A DNA stretch of 64,000 bases from Brevibacterium oceani (GCF_013623835.1 NZ_JABKDE010000007.1:62001-126000); one strand, 5' to 3'. Positions 18,263 to 27,761 are shown, counted from the stretch's first letter. A program made the numbers and translations. Notes: generated from the sequence alone by a model not told the origin.

Positions 18263-19380
18263 CTCACCCTCACTCTCGGATCCACGAAGCCGTAGATCAG
18301 GTCGACGATGAAATTGACGATGATGTAGACGATGCCGATGACGAGGCCCACCCCCATGATGACGGGCAGGTCGAGCGTCGTCGCCCCGCGATAGGCGTAT
18401 TGGCCGAGGCCGTTCCAGGCGAATACCGTCTCGGTGAGCACCGCTCCCGAGAGCAGAGAGCCGAAGGCGAGTCCGACGACGGTGATTATCGGGACCAGGG
18501 CGCCGCGGAAGATGTATTTGAACACGACGGTGCCGGTGGGCAGGCCCTTGGCCTTCGCCGCAGTGACGTAGTCGAACTTGATGATGTCGAGCACGCTCGA
18601 GCGGGAGAAGCGGGTGAGCAGTCCGATCGTGAACAGGGCGAGCACACACGAGGGGAGGATGAGATGGCCGAATGCGTTGGTGAAGGTCGCCATCTGTCCG
18701 GCCAACAGGGAATCGAGTGTGTAGAGTCCCGTGACCTTCGGCGGGGGAGTGATCCACGGGTCGAGGCGGCCGGCGCCGGGGACGACCCGGAGTTTGAAGA
18801 AGAACACGAAGTAGGCGACGGTCGCGATCCAGAACGTCGGGGCGGAGATGCCGATGAGGCTGAGAGTGCGGATCGCATGGTCGACGATCGTGTTCTGCTT
18901 GAGCGCACTGAGCAGACCGAGCAGGAGCCCGAGGATGACGGAGATGAGGATGGCACCGATGCCGAGCTCGATCGAGGCGGGAAAGACCTGTCCGATCGAG
19001 TCGAGCACTGGGGTGCGCGTCTGGTTGGAGACTCCCAGGTCCCCGTGGAGCAGATTGCTCAGGTAGGTGAAGTACTGGACGATGAGCGGTTGGTCGAGGC
19101 CGAGACGCTCACGTGTCTGCGCCACGATCTCCGGGTCCGCGGCCGCCCGGTCGCCCAGTATTGCGGCGACCGGGTCGGTAGGCACGAGGTTCGTGAGCAG
19201 GAACGTCACGATCGTCACACCCCAGATGAGGAGGAGCGAGATGCCGATCCTGATGAGGATGAACCGCAGCAGCGGGTGGAGCTTCGGCGGTTCGATCCTC
19301 TGGGCGGCATCACCGGCGGTGGTGCCTGATGCCGGAGTCGCCTCGGTGGTGGTCGCTGCCTCGGGTGCGGCTTCCGCCAT
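18259..19380 (-). CDS. peptide ABC transporter permease (DppB-like)
   Basis: A 373-residue permease with an unusually long polar N terminus (~45 residues, Ala/Thr-rich) before the first membrane segment (FILIRIGISLLLIWGVTIVTF). The family block NLVPTDPVAAILGDRA follows, then RERLGLDQPLIVQY. The EAA-like loop lies at YVTAAKAKGLPTGTVVFKYIFRGA. It starts at the ATG at 19378-19380, two bases after the stop codon of the binding-protein gene, and overlaps the DppC-like gene by four bases. Confidence 0.93.
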   Translation of the reverse strand: MAEAAPEAATTTEATPASGTTAGDAAQRIEPPKLHPLLRFILIRIGISLLLIWGVTIVTFLLTNLVPTDPVAAILGDRAAADPEIVAQTRERLGLDQPLIVQYFTYLSNLLHGDLGVSNQTRTPVLDSIGQVFPASIELGIGAILISVILGLLLGLLSALKQNTIVDHAIRTLSLIGISAPTFWIATVAYFVFFFKLRVVPGAGRLDPWITPPPKVTGLYTLDSLLAGQMATFTNAFGHLILPSCVLALFTIGLLTRFSRSSVLDIIKFDYVTAAKAKGLPTGTVVFKYIFRGALVPIITVVGLAFGSLLSGAVLTETVFAWNGLGQYAYRGATTLDLPVIMGVGLVIGIVYIIVNFIVDLIYGFVDPRVRVR

Positions 19381-19382
19381 CC

Positions 19383-20951
19383 TCACTCTGCCTTTGCGAA
19401 GTCGAACGAGGTGTCTGCGTTGGAGACGAACTTCTTCACGCTGTTGCCCACGACGATGGTGTCGACCGGTTGGACGAGCGGGATCCACACCCCGGTGTCC
19501 GACAGCGACTTGTACATCGTGGCGTAGGCGTCGCCGCGGGAATCCTCATCGGCCTTCTCAGCTTTGTCGGCGAGTTTCGTGATCGCAGGATCGGCGTCCT
19601 TGTCCCAGTTGACGCGTTCGGCGACGCTGCCGCCGGGGACGAAGACGTTGTAGTTCGACGGGTCGGGGAAGTCCGCGCCCCAGGTGCCGATGCCCATGGG
19701 CTGTTTGCCCGAACGGAAGCCGTCGAGCTGCGTGGCGCTGGGAGCCGGCTTGAGTGCGAGGTTGATGCCCGCCTCCTTGAACTGGGCCTGGAGGGTCTCG
19801 GCGAGCTGGGCGAGGTCGACGCCGTTGACGGACTGATCGCTCGAGTAGTGGAACGGAATCTTCTCACCGTCGTAGCCGGACTTCTTCAGCAGCTTCTTCG
19901 TCTTCTCCAGGTCGCGTTCGGGCGCCTGGTCCTTCGGCACGGCCCCGTTGAACTCATTCGGGACGAGGCCGGCCATGCGCTGAGCGCCTTCGCCGGAGAG
20001 TTCGAGGATCTTGTCGTAGTCGATGGCCGAGGCCACGGCCTTGCGGAAGTCCTCGTTGGTCGTGATGTCGCTGACCTTGGAGTCCATGTTGTTGAAGATG
20101 TAGAGGCTGCGCGTCGACGGCAGCGAGGTCTTCTGCGCCATGCTGTCGTCGATCGAGTTCGCCTGGTCGGAATTGAGGTCGTAGGCGACCTGAGCCTGAC
20201 CGGACTGGATGTCGGTGAGCTGCGTTTCGGCCGAGACGTTGCGCAGGACGACGCGCTTGTACTTCGGAGCCGGGCCGTTGTAGTGCTCGTTCGCGGTGAG
20301 CACGACCTGGCTGTCCGGGTCGTAGGTGTCGATCTTGTAGGGACCCGAGCCCTGCGAGTTCTCATTGAGGAACTGCTCGGCCCCGTCCTTCTCATCCGTC
20401 GTCCCTTTGTTCTCCTTGACGACCTTGGAGTTGACGATGCCGATCGAGGAGTTGGGCAGGATGTAGGGCAGCGCCGGGTTGGGCTTCTCGCTCTTCAGCT
20501 CGATGGTCTCGTCATCGATCTTCTTCACCTTCACCCCGTCGAGGAAGAAGGAGGGATTGCCCTTGAGGCCCTGGAGACGTTCGAAGGAGAAGACGATGTC
20601 ATCGACGGTGACGGGATCGCCGTTGGAGAACTTCGCGTCCTTCTGCTTGAGCTTGAGCGTCATCGTCTTGTCGTCATCGGACATCTCGAAGGAGCAGAGA
20701 CCATCGGTGGGTTTCGTGAGGTCGCCGTCCTTGAACTCCAAGGCGGTCTGGTAGAGGGCATTGTCGATCGTCGAGCCTGTGAATTCGAACTGCCGGTGGG
20801 GATCGATCGTCGCGAGGCTGAACGCCGTCTCCGCCACGATCGTGTCGCCGGAACCGCCGGCTTCGTCGGAGCCGCCGCTGCACGCGGCGAGGCCCGCCGT
20901 CAGCGCAAGTGTTGAGCAGATGGCCACGAAACTGCGGGTCAGACGCCTCAT
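19383..20951 (-). CDS. peptide ABC transporter substrate-binding lipoprotein (SBP family 5)
   Basis: A 522-residue extracellular solute-binding protein, first gene of the importer-iadA operon. The N terminus is a lipoprotein signal peptide with lipobox LAAC (Cys24) followed by a Gly/Ser-rich linker. Family 5 features are ATIDPHRQFEFTGSTIDNALYQ near the N terminus, DPVTVDDIVFSFERLQ, and GSGPYKIDTYDPDSQ. It should deliver di- or oligopeptides to the DppBC-like pore. The final gene of the operon is an isoaspartyl dipeptidase, so isoaspartyl-containing peptides are an attractive but unproven ligand class. Confidence 0.93.
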   Translation of the reverse strand: MRRLTRSFVAICSTLALTAGLAACSGGSDEAGGSGDTIVAETAFSLATIDPHRQFEFTGSTIDNALYQTALEFKDGDLTKPTDGLCSFEMSDDDKTMTLKLKQKDAKFSNGDPVTVDDIVFSFERLQGLKGNPSFFLDGVKVKKIDDETIELKSEKPNPALPYILPNSSIGIVNSKVVKENKGTTDEKDGAEQFLNENSQGSGPYKIDTYDPDSQVVLTANEHYNGPAPKYKRVVLRNVSAETQLTDIQSGQAQVAYDLNSDQANSIDDSMAQKTSLPSTRSLYIFNNMDSKVSDITTNEDFRKAVASAIDYDKILELSGEGAQRMAGLVPNEFNGAVPKDQAPERDLEKTKKLLKKSGYDGEKIPFHYSSDQSVNGVDLAQLAETLQAQFKEAGINLALKPAPSATQLDGFRSGKQPMGIGTWGADFPDPSNYNVFVPGGSVAERVNWDKDADPAITKLADKAEKADEDSRGDAYATMYKSLSDTGVWIPLVQPVDTIVVGNSVKKFVSNADTSFDFAKAE

Positions 20952-21106
20952 ATGTGATCTCCCTAACGGTAAGTGTTGTCAGTCACATTAGAGTCGATTC
21001 GTCCCCCGTGCAATTCAACTTGCCACAACGCTGAGAGTTTTCCGCTGTGGGGTTCTGACAATGCTCTGATCCGTGGGGCCGAGGCGGTTGTAGGTGATCT
21101 CCGATG

Positions 21107-22585
21107 TCAGCGGCGCGAGGGTGCCAGGTCGAGCGCCTCGGCGGTGTCGGTGACGGTGCGAGCGACCGCCTCGGCGGTCCATGTCTGTCGGGCGCGATCG
21201 GGGACGGCCTCGGTCATGGCTGTGCTCCAGCGCTCACGCCACTGGACGGGGAAGGCCCGCTGGAGCAGTTCGAGCATGATCGGGACCGCGGTCGAGGCTC
21301 CGGGGGAGGCGCCCAGGAGCCCGGCGATCGAACCGTCGGCGGAGACGACGAGTTCGGTGCCCTGCTGGAGGACTCCGATCCGTTTCGGGTCCGGTGTGAC
21401 CAGCTGTGCCCGCTGACCTGCCGGGGCGAGGGTCCATTCGTTCCGACGCGCCTGCGGGTAGTAGCGCTGCAGTTGGGCGAACTTCTTGGTGGGGCCGGCC
21501 GCGAGTTCCTTGATGAGGAAGCTTACGAGGCTGAGGTTCTGCAGGCCGGCGGCGGCGATGATGTGGAGGTTGTCGGGGCGCAGGGTTCTGAAGAAGTCGG
21601 TGAGGCGGCCATGCTTGAGCAGGCGGGTGCTGAACGTTGCGTAGGGGCCGAAGAGCAGGTGTTCGCGTCCGTCGACGACGCGTCTGTCCAGATGCGGCAC
21701 CGACATCGGTGGTGCACCGACTTCGGCCTGTCCGTAGACCTTTGCGTCGTGGTCGGCGACGACGGACGGGGTGGAGCAGCGGTAGAAGGCGGCCCCGACC
21801 GGCAGCACTGCGTAGCCGCGGACTTCTGGGATCTTCGCCTTCTGCAGGAGTCGGAGGGCGAACCCTCCTGCACCGACGACGACGGTTCTCGCGCGCACCG
21901 TGAACGACCTCTGCGAGGTCGACCCGGTGACTGTCCATCCCTTGTCCGTTCGGTCGAGCCCAGTCACCTCATGGTCGGTGCGGACCTCAGTAGTCCCGAT
22001 GCGTGTGAGCGAGCGGGTCAGCGCTCCGAAGTCGACGTCCGTGCCGCGCGGGTGTCGGGCGGCAGCGATCGGCTCGCCGGTCGAGGGGCGTCCGGTCATC
22101 GTCAGCGGGGCCCACTTGGCGATGGTGTCGGGGTCGTCGGTGTACTCGAGTTCGGCGAAAAGGGGGTCGGCGCGCAGGGTCTCGACACGAGTGCGCAGAT
22201 AGGAGACGTCCTCGGCGCCGAAGACGAGGTTCATGTGCGCCGTTTCGTGGATGAAGTCGTCTGGGTCGAGCAGGCCGCGGCGCACGAGTTCGGCCCACCA
22301 CTGCCGGGTCAAGTGGTACTGTCCCGCGATCGACGCGGGCTTCGAACCGTCGGTCGGGTCGGGCATGTAGTTGAGTTCGCAGAATCCCGAATGTCCGGTG
22401 CCGGCGTTGTTCCACGGATCGCTGCTCTCTCCGCCGATGCTCTCGGCCTTCTCGAGCATGAGGATGCGCCATTCGGGTTCGAGCTGGGCGAGCATCGATC
22501 CCAGCGTCGCCGACATGATTCCTCCGCCGATGAGGACGACGTCGGCGTCGGGCAGATGGTCTGAGGCTGTGGTGTGCGAAGACAT
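21107..22585 (-). CDS. mqo: malate:quinone oxidoreductase
   Basis: A 492-residue FAD-dependent peripheral membrane enzyme that oxidises L-malate to oxaloacetate and passes electrons to quinone. The dinucleotide-binding motif VVLIGGGIMSATLG lies at residues 16-29. Family segments include WNNAGTGHSGFCELNY, VVVGAGGFALRLLQKA and LLGASPGASTA near the C terminus. The length matches the family. It is divergent from a LysR-type gene 49 bases away, which is the obvious candidate regulator. Confidence 0.95.
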   Translation of the reverse strand: MSSHTTASDHLPDADVVLIGGGIMSATLGSMLAQLEPEWRILMLEKAESIGGESSDPWNNAGTGHSGFCELNYMPDPTDGSKPASIAGQYHLTRQWWAELVRRGLLDPDDFIHETAHMNLVFGAEDVSYLRTRVETLRADPLFAELEYTDDPDTIAKWAPLTMTGRPSTGEPIAAARHPRGTDVDFGALTRSLTRIGTTEVRTDHEVTGLDRTDKGWTVTGSTSQRSFTVRARTVVVGAGGFALRLLQKAKIPEVRGYAVLPVGAAFYRCSTPSVVADHDAKVYGQAEVGAPPMSVPHLDRRVVDGREHLLFGPYATFSTRLLKHGRLTDFFRTLRPDNLHIIAAAGLQNLSLVSFLIKELAAGPTKKFAQLQRYYPQARRNEWTLAPAGQRAQLVTPDPKRIGVLQQGTELVVSADGSIAGLLGASPGASTAVPIMLELLQRAFPVQWRERWSTAMTEAVPDRARQTWTAEAVARTVTDTAEALDLAPSRR

Positions 22586-22634
22586 GTCATCACGATGCGC
22601 CCCTAAGAATCATCCGTCCAATGAGGAATGTGAT

Positions 22635-23600
22635 ATGTATGATCCGAATATGGAACGATCGAATGATGGCCGTCTCCCGCTGACGGCGCTGCGGGAGCTC
22701 GTCGGGCTGGCCGACCAGGACGGACACCTCACCGAGGCAGCCGCCGCGCTCGGCATTCCGCAGTCGACGATGAGCCGGCGCATCCATGGACTCGAGGACC
22801 GCCTCGGCGTGCCTCTCATCGTTCCGCACGGACGGGCGATCGGCCTGACCGAGGCGGCTCGCGAGCTCGCTGCCGCGGTGCGGATGCCCCTGCACGAGAT
22901 CGGTGCCGCGCTCACCGACATCGCCGAGGCGGCCGACCCCGATCACGGCACGATCCGATTCGGATTCCCGCTGACGATGGGAGCCGGCGAGGTGCCCGAC
23001 CTGCTGGCCGCCTTCGCCGCGGAGCATCCGGGCATCCGGCTCGATCTCAAGCAGGCGCACGGTGCCGAACTCGTCGACGATCTGCTCAGGGGTGCTCTCG
23101 ATCTCGCCCTCATCATTCCGCCGCCGCCGGAGGTGCCGCACGAGATCCTTGCCAGCCAGCGGATCGTGGCGGTCGTCCCCGCTGACCATCGGCTGGCGCG
23201 TCGCGCGAGCATCGCCGTCGAGGAACTCGTCGACGACGAGTTCATCTCCACGCCCGACAGCTACAATCTGCGGGCGCTCACCGATCGGTGGTGCCGTGCC
23301 GCCGGTTTCGTCCCGCAGGTGAGGACCGAGGTCACCGAGTTCTCCACGATCCGCGAGTTCGTCGGTCGAGGCATGGGCGTGGCACTGCTGCCGCGGGCCG
23401 TGCGAGCGGTCGAAGGGGTCGCCGAGGTGGAGCTGAGCGGACCCGAGTACGTTCGCGAACTCGCCCTGTGCGCAGCCGTCCGTCGGCCGGGCCGAGTCGT
23501 GTCCCGGCTGCGTGATTTCATTCGCGATCGGAGCGCCGAATGGAGCACCGAGTCGGTCTCGGCCAGGCAGTCGAACGGGGCACGGCCGCGTCCGGACTGA
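22635..23600 (+). CDS. LysR-family transcriptional regulator
   Basis: A 321-residue regulator with an N-terminal winged helix-turn-helix (residues ~20-75, containing HLTEAAAALGIPQSTMSRRIHGLEDRLG) and a LysR effector-binding domain. I take the ATG at 22635, seven bases after AGGA (22624-22627); an in-frame ATG at 22650 is possible. A much longer upstream frame overlaps mqo and is spurious. LysR proteins commonly control the divergent neighbour, here mqo. It converges with the iron-permease gene, nine bases from its stop codon. Confidence 0.9.
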   Translation: MYDPNMERSNDGRLPLTALRELVGLADQDGHLTEAAAALGIPQSTMSRRIHGLEDRLGVPLIVPHGRAIGLTEAARELAAAVRMPLHEIGAALTDIAEAADPDHGTIRFGFPLTMGAGEVPDLLAAFAAEHPGIRLDLKQAHGAELVDDLLRGALDLALIIPPPPEVPHEILASQRIVAVVPADHRLARRASIAVEELVDDEFISTPDSYNLRALTDRWCRAAGFVPQVRTEVTEFSTIREFVGRGMGVALLPRAVRAVEGVAEVELSGPEYVRELALCAAVRRPGRVVSRLRDFIRDRSAEWSTESVSARQSNGARPRPD

Positions 23601-23609
23601 GCACAGACC

Positions 23610-25736
23610 TCACGCCCGTGACCGGGCGAGCAGGTAGACGAAGTACGGGGCGCCGATGAGGGCGACGATGAGCCCGGCCGGGATCTGTGCGGGAGCGATG
23701 ATCGTGCGGCCCACGGCATCGGCGACGACGAGGCCGACGGCCCCGAGGATCATCGCGGCCGGAACCACCCTGCGATGTCGGGCGCCGACCAGTGCGCGGG
23801 CGGCATGCGGGGCGACGAGGCCGATGAAGCCGACGACGCCGACGGCCGAGACGCTCACCGCGGCGAGCACGGCGGCGGTGATGAGCACCGCGAGACGGAC
23901 CGGTTCGCGAGCAACGCCGACCAACCTCGGGGTGTCGTCATCGAGGGCGAGCAGGTCGAGCTCACGTGTCCACACGAACGCCGCGGGCACGGCGACGAGG
24001 AGGACGAGGGCGCCCGGGGCGACATCGGCCCACACCCGCCCGTAGGTCGACCCGGACAGCCAGGTGAACAGGGTCGGTGTGTCCCAGGGATTCGCGCGGA
24101 CGAGGAGCAGCGTGGTCAGCGATGTGAACCCGAACCACAGGCCGATGCCGATGAGCACGAGCCGGTCCGTGTCCATTCCGCCCCGCCATGAGAGTCCGTA
24201 GACGAGGGCGAAGGCCACGAGAGCGCCGATGATGCCGACACCGGACACCAGCCCGATGCCGGCGCCGGGGATGAGGGTGACGACGATGACCGCACCGAGC
24301 CCGGCACCGCCGGTGATGCCGAGCAGACCCGGTTCGGCCAGGGGATTGCGGGCGCTGGCCTGGACGAGGGTGCCCGAGAGTCCGAGAGCGGCACCGGCGG
24401 CCAGTGCCGCGGCCACCCGCGGAGCCCGGGAATCGAAGGCGAAGTCGATGACCGGGGCGGCCTGGCCCTGAAGCCACAGCAGACCGTCGCCGAGGAGGTA
24501 GAACCGTTCCCCGGTGAGCAGACCGAGGACTGCGACGACAATGAGGACGGCGAGCCCGAGACCGATGACCAGCCCTGCCCGCCGAGGACCGATGAGCGTC
24601 GATTTCGCCGCCGAGGTGGCCTGCGCCGGTCCCGAGGAACGCATCGACCTGGCGAGGAGGACGAGGACGATGGAGCCGAGGATCGTCGTCGTCACACCCG
24701 ACGGCAGGGTGATCGCCTCGGTGGCCCCGACGATCGCGCGGAGCACGGCATCGGCGAGGATGACGATGATCGCCCCGATGATCCCGGTGGCCGGGATCAT
24801 CACCGCATGTCGGCCGAGCACCGGCACCACCCTGGCGAGCAGACGGGCGATGACCGGCGCGCAGAGCCCGACGAACCCGATCGGCCCTGCCAACGTCACC
24901 GCCGTGGCGGTGAGCATGACGGCGAAGAGGATGCCGATCGCCCGGGTCGAGCGGATCGGGACCCCGAGGACGGAGGCCGCATCATCGCCGAGGCCGAGCA
25001 GATCCAGACGCCTGGACAGCAGAATCGCTCCGAGAACGATGAGGCCGATGACGGGGATGCTGCGCAGGGCGGCCGTCCCGTCGAGCTGATTGAGGGTGCC
25101 CGACCCCCAGGAGAAGAGACTCGTCGTCTCCTCGGAGAAGAGGATGAGCAGCGTCGATGTCCCGGCCTGCAGCGCCATGGCCGTGGCCGTGCCTGCGAGT
25201 ACGAGCCGGGTCGTCGAGGCGGCCGCGCCCCCGGCGAGGCCGAGCACAAGGGCAGCGGCCAGCAGACCGCCGACGAACGCGACGCCTCCCGAAGCCCACA
25301 TCGGGATCGCGATGCCGAAGGCCGTGACCACGGTGACGGCGAAATACGCTCCGCCCGTGACGGCGAGAGTGTCCGGCGAGGCCAAGGGGTTGCGTGCCAG
25401 GGACTGGAAGAGAACCCCGGCGACGCCGAGAGCCATGCCGACGAGGATGCCTGCCCCCACGCGCGGCAGCCGCGATCCCAGGAGGATGTCACGGGCACCG
25501 GGACCAGCCTCGGCGAGGGAGGAGTCCTGACCGAAGAAGGAAGCCAGCAGATCACGGACACCGATCCCGGAGGTGCCCTGGGTGATGTGCCAGGCGGAGA
25601 GGAGGACGAGGACGGCGGTGAGCGCCAACAGCACCCCGGTGGCCGAGATCGCACCGACGATCCCACCGCTGCGGAGCCGGGCCGTGGCCGACTCCGTCGT
25701 CGTGTCTTCTGTCGTTGCCGACACGGATGCGGTCAT
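23610..25736 (-). CDS. iron-siderophore ABC transporter double permease (FecCD family, FhuB-like)
   Basis: A 708-residue permease in which two FecCD-type halves are joined in one chain, as in FhuB. Half one contains SRLPRVGAGILVGMALGVAGVLFQSLARNPLASPDTL in family register, and half two (from ~residue 385) has the matching SRAPRVAAALAAGAALGLSGTL followed by ARNPLAEPGLLGITGGAG. Most members are two separate polypeptides of ~330 residues, so this is a natural fusion. It lies three bases after the binding-protein gene and completes the importer with the ATPase at 26906. Iron-siderophore uptake is inferred from family and from the DtxR-like box upstream of the operon. Confidence 0.93.
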   Translation of the reverse strand: MTASVSATTEDTTTESATARLRSGGIVGAISATGVLLALTAVLVLLSAWHITQGTSGIGVRDLLASFFGQDSSLAEAGPGARDILLGSRLPRVGAGILVGMALGVAGVLFQSLARNPLASPDTLAVTGGAYFAVTVVTAFGIAIPMWASGGVAFVGGLLAAALVLGLAGGAAASTTRLVLAGTATAMALQAGTSTLLILFSEETTSLFSWGSGTLNQLDGTAALRSIPVIGLIVLGAILLSRRLDLLGLGDDAASVLGVPIRSTRAIGILFAVMLTATAVTLAGPIGFVGLCAPVIARLLARVVPVLGRHAVMIPATGIIGAIIVILADAVLRAIVGATEAITLPSGVTTTILGSIVLVLLARSMRSSGPAQATSAAKSTLIGPRRAGLVIGLGLAVLIVVAVLGLLTGERFYLLGDGLLWLQGQAAPVIDFAFDSRAPRVAAALAAGAALGLSGTLVQASARNPLAEPGLLGITGGAGLGAVIVVTLIPGAGIGLVSGVGIIGALVAFALVYGLSWRGGMDTDRLVLIGIGLWFGFTSLTTLLLVRANPWDTPTLFTWLSGSTYGRVWADVAPGALVLLVAVPAAFVWTRELDLLALDDDTPRLVGVAREPVRLAVLITAAVLAAVSVSAVGVVGFIGLVAPHAARALVGARHRRVVPAAMILGAVGLVVADAVGRTIIAPAQIPAGLIVALIGAPYFVYLLARSRA

Positions 25737-25739
25737 CGA

Positions 25740-26780
25740 TTACTTCGTCAGCGCATCGACATAGGCGTCGAGGACCTGCTCGGAGGACTTCGGTCCGCCG
25801 AAGGTCCAGATTCCGGCCGGGAACGCGAAGGTGCGATCGTCCTTGACGGCGGGGATGTTCGCCCAGATGTCGTTCTTCTTCAGCAGCGCGACATAGTCCT
25901 CGGACTCCGGGTCCTCGGTGCCGGTGTAGAAGAAGTTCGCGTCGCCGACCTTCGAGATGCCTTCGATGTCGGTCTGGCCGAGGCCGTAGGCGGGGTCGAC
26001 CTCTCCGGTCCACGCGTTCTTCAGTCCCAGCTCCTCGCCGAGCTCGCCGATGAGCGATCCCTGCCCGAAGGGTCGGATGGCGACGTTCGACCCGTTGACC
26101 CACCCGTCGAAGTAGACGAAGTCCTTCGTCTCAGGGTCCGCCTCGGCGATGGCCTTCTTCGACTCCTCGAGCTTCGCATCGAAGTCGCTGAGCACGGTCT
26201 CGGCGCGTTCGGTCCGTCCGGTCGCCTTCGCCACCGTGGTGAACGTGTCCTTCATGTACTTGACGGGGTCCTTCCCATCAGCCCCGGCCATCGCCATGAC
26301 CTCGATGCCCTGGTCCTCGAGCTGGCCGACGATCTTGTCCTTGCGGTCGGCGCTCTCGATGATGACGAGATCGGGATCGGCTGAGAGGATCGACTCGACG
26401 TTGGGCTCCTGGCGGGTGCCGACATCGGTGACGTCCTCGGGCACCTTCTCCGCGGTGTCCCAGGTGGTGAAGCCCTTCGCATCGGCCACGGCGACCGGGT
26501 CGACACACAGGGACAGGAGGTCCTCGGTGTACTGCCATTCGAGGGAGACGACCTTCGCCGCCGGCTTGTCGAGGGAGATCTCATGTCCGGTGTCATCCTT
26601 GACGGTGACCGGATCCGCCGAGGTGGCGCTCGAGTCGTCCGCGCACGATGCCGAGCTCGTCGACTTCGCATCGGCCGAGGTCTCGGTGTTCGTGGTGCCG
26701 CAACCGGTCAGGGCGAGAGCGCAGATCGCCGTCGCCGAGGCGAAGGCGGCGAAGGTGCGGGGCAGGGGCGTCGTCGTCAT
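25740..26780 (-). CDS. iron-siderophore ABC transporter substrate-binding lipoprotein
   Basis: A 346-residue lipoprotein. A signal peptide ends in lipobox LTGC (Cys27), followed by a Ser/Thr/Ala-rich linker and a FepB/FecB-type periplasmic-binding domain. The start of the mature domain (VTVKDDTGHEISLDKPAAKVVSL) and VESILSADPDLVIIES are characteristic of siderophore or haem binders. The ATG at 26778-26780 has an AGAAGGAAG site upstream; the frame continues 22 codons further but without signal-peptide character. It sits between the ATPase and permease genes of the same operon. Confidence 0.92.
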   Translation of the reverse strand: MTTTPLPRTFAAFASATAICALALTGCGTTNTETSADAKSTSSASCADDSSATSADPVTVKDDTGHEISLDKPAAKVVSLEWQYTEDLLSLCVDPVAVADAKGFTTWDTAEKVPEDVTDVGTRQEPNVESILSADPDLVIIESADRKDKIVGQLEDQGIEVMAMAGADGKDPVKYMKDTFTTVAKATGRTERAETVLSDFDAKLEESKKAIAEADPETKDFVYFDGWVNGSNVAIRPFGQGSLIGELGEELGLKNAWTGEVDPAYGLGQTDIEGISKVGDANFFYTGTEDPESEDYVALLKKNDIWANIPAVKDDRTFAFPAGIWTFGGPKSSEQVLDAYVDALTK

Positions 26781-26905
26781 GGTCTTCCTTCTGGTGGGCC
26801 GAGGTTGTCTCGGCGGCTGGGGTGAATCGGCGGGTGGTGAGGTCATCGTGCGGCGGGGCGCCCCGGGCCGAACAGGGGTCGTCGGAGGCGGGTCGGACCT
26901 GTGGT

Positions 26906-27724
26906 TCAGACGGCGGCGCGGCGGCGTCGCCGGTTGAGGGCTTCGACCCTGACCAGGCCGGTGTCCTCATCGATGCGAGCGGAGATGGGCAGCCCGTAGA
27001 CCTCGCTGAGGACGTCGGCGGTGAACACCTCTTCGCAGGTGCCGACCGACCGGATGCGCCCCCGGTCGAGGAGGACGACGTGATCGGCGACCGTGGCCGC
27101 ATGTCCGAGATCGTGGAGGACGACGCCGACGGCGAGGTGGTGGTCATCGGCGAGTTCGCGCATGAGGTCGAGGATCTCCGCCTGGTAGCGCAGGTCGAGG
27201 TGATTCGTCGGTTCGTCGAGCAGCAGCACTCCGGTGTCCTGTGCCAGGCAGGTGGCCAGCCAGACGCGCTGGAGTTCGCCGCCGGAGAGCTGATCGACCG
27301 GGCGGTCGGCCATGCGGACGGTGCCCGTGAGTTCCAGCGCCCGATCGATGGCTTCCCGGTCGGTGTCCGTGAGCGCGGCGAAGCGCTTGCGGTGCGGGTG
27401 CCGGCCGTAGGCGACGATCTCACGGACGCTCAACCCCGACGGGTGGGGGCGCGACTGCGAGAGCAGCGTGACGATGCGAGCGAATTCCTTGGCGCTCAGG
27501 GCGCTGGCCTGCGTGTGCTCCTCGTTCGTGGTCACGACGACCTCGCCGGAAGTGATCGGGTGGAGCCGGGCCAGAGAGCGCAGCACGGTCGACTTGCCCG
27601 AGCCGTTGGGGCCGAGCAGCGCGGTCACTTCTCCGGGGGCGATCGTCAGGCTCACCTCGTGGACGACGGGAGCGCGATCGTAGCCGAGGACGAGGCCGGT
27701 GGCGGTCAGTGCAGTGGAGTTCAC
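26906..27724 (-). CDS. iron-siderophore ABC transporter ATP-binding protein (FecE/FhuC-like)
   Basis: A 272-residue ABC ATPase with Walker A GPNGSGKST (38-46), Q-loop LLSQSRPHPSGLSVREIVAYGRHPHR, signature LSGGELQR, Walker B VLLLDEPTNHLD and the switch histidine in VVLHDLGHA. These are standard for siderophore-importer ATPases. The start is GTG (27722-27724), only three bases from the DtxR-like operator. The first gene of the operon is therefore probably translated from a very short leader or a leaderless mRNA. A 125-bp gap with no obvious feature separates it from the binding-protein gene. Confidence 0.93.
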   Translation of the reverse strand: MNSTALTATGLVLGYDRAPVVHEVSLTIAPGEVTALLGPNGSGKSTVLRSLARLHPITSGEVVVTTNEEHTQASALSAKEFARIVTLLSQSRPHPSGLSVREIVAYGRHPHRKRFAALTDTDREAIDRALELTGTVRMADRPVDQLSGGELQRVWLATCLAQDTGVLLLDEPTNHLDLRYQAEILDLMRELADDHHLAVGVVLHDLGHAATVADHVVLLDRGRIRSVGTCEEVFTADVLSEVYGLPISARIDEDTGLVRVEALNRRRRRAAV

Positions 27725-27726
27725 AA

Positions 27727-27745
27727 ATGTTTAGCCTAACCTAAG
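27727..27745 (-). promoter_or_regulatory. DtxR/IdeR-like iron box
   Basis: On the plus strand AATGTTTAGCCTAACCTAA matches the 19-bp DtxR/IdeR consensus TTAGGTTAGCCTAACCTAA at 15 positions, including the whole right half. It abuts the GTG start codon of the iron-importer ATPase gene and overlaps a possible -10 (TAGGCT on the minus strand), so a bound iron-loaded repressor would block transcription. Confidence 0.75.
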
Positions 27746-27761
27746 ACTCCGGTCGGAGTCG
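27746..27761. promoter_or_regulatory. perfect palindrome next to the iron box
   Basis: GACTCCG-GT-CGGAGTC is an inverted repeat with 7-bp arms and a 2-base centre. It directly adjoins the DtxR-like box on the promoter side of the iron importer. It could be a second operator. The two-base centre makes a transcribed hairpin less likely. Confidence 0.45.

Noticed and set aside
19329-20915. 528-codon plus-strand frame antisense to the peptide-binding lipoprotein
   Set aside because: The opposite strand encodes a clear SBP with lipobox; the antisense translation is Val/Gly/Asp-rich with no motif.
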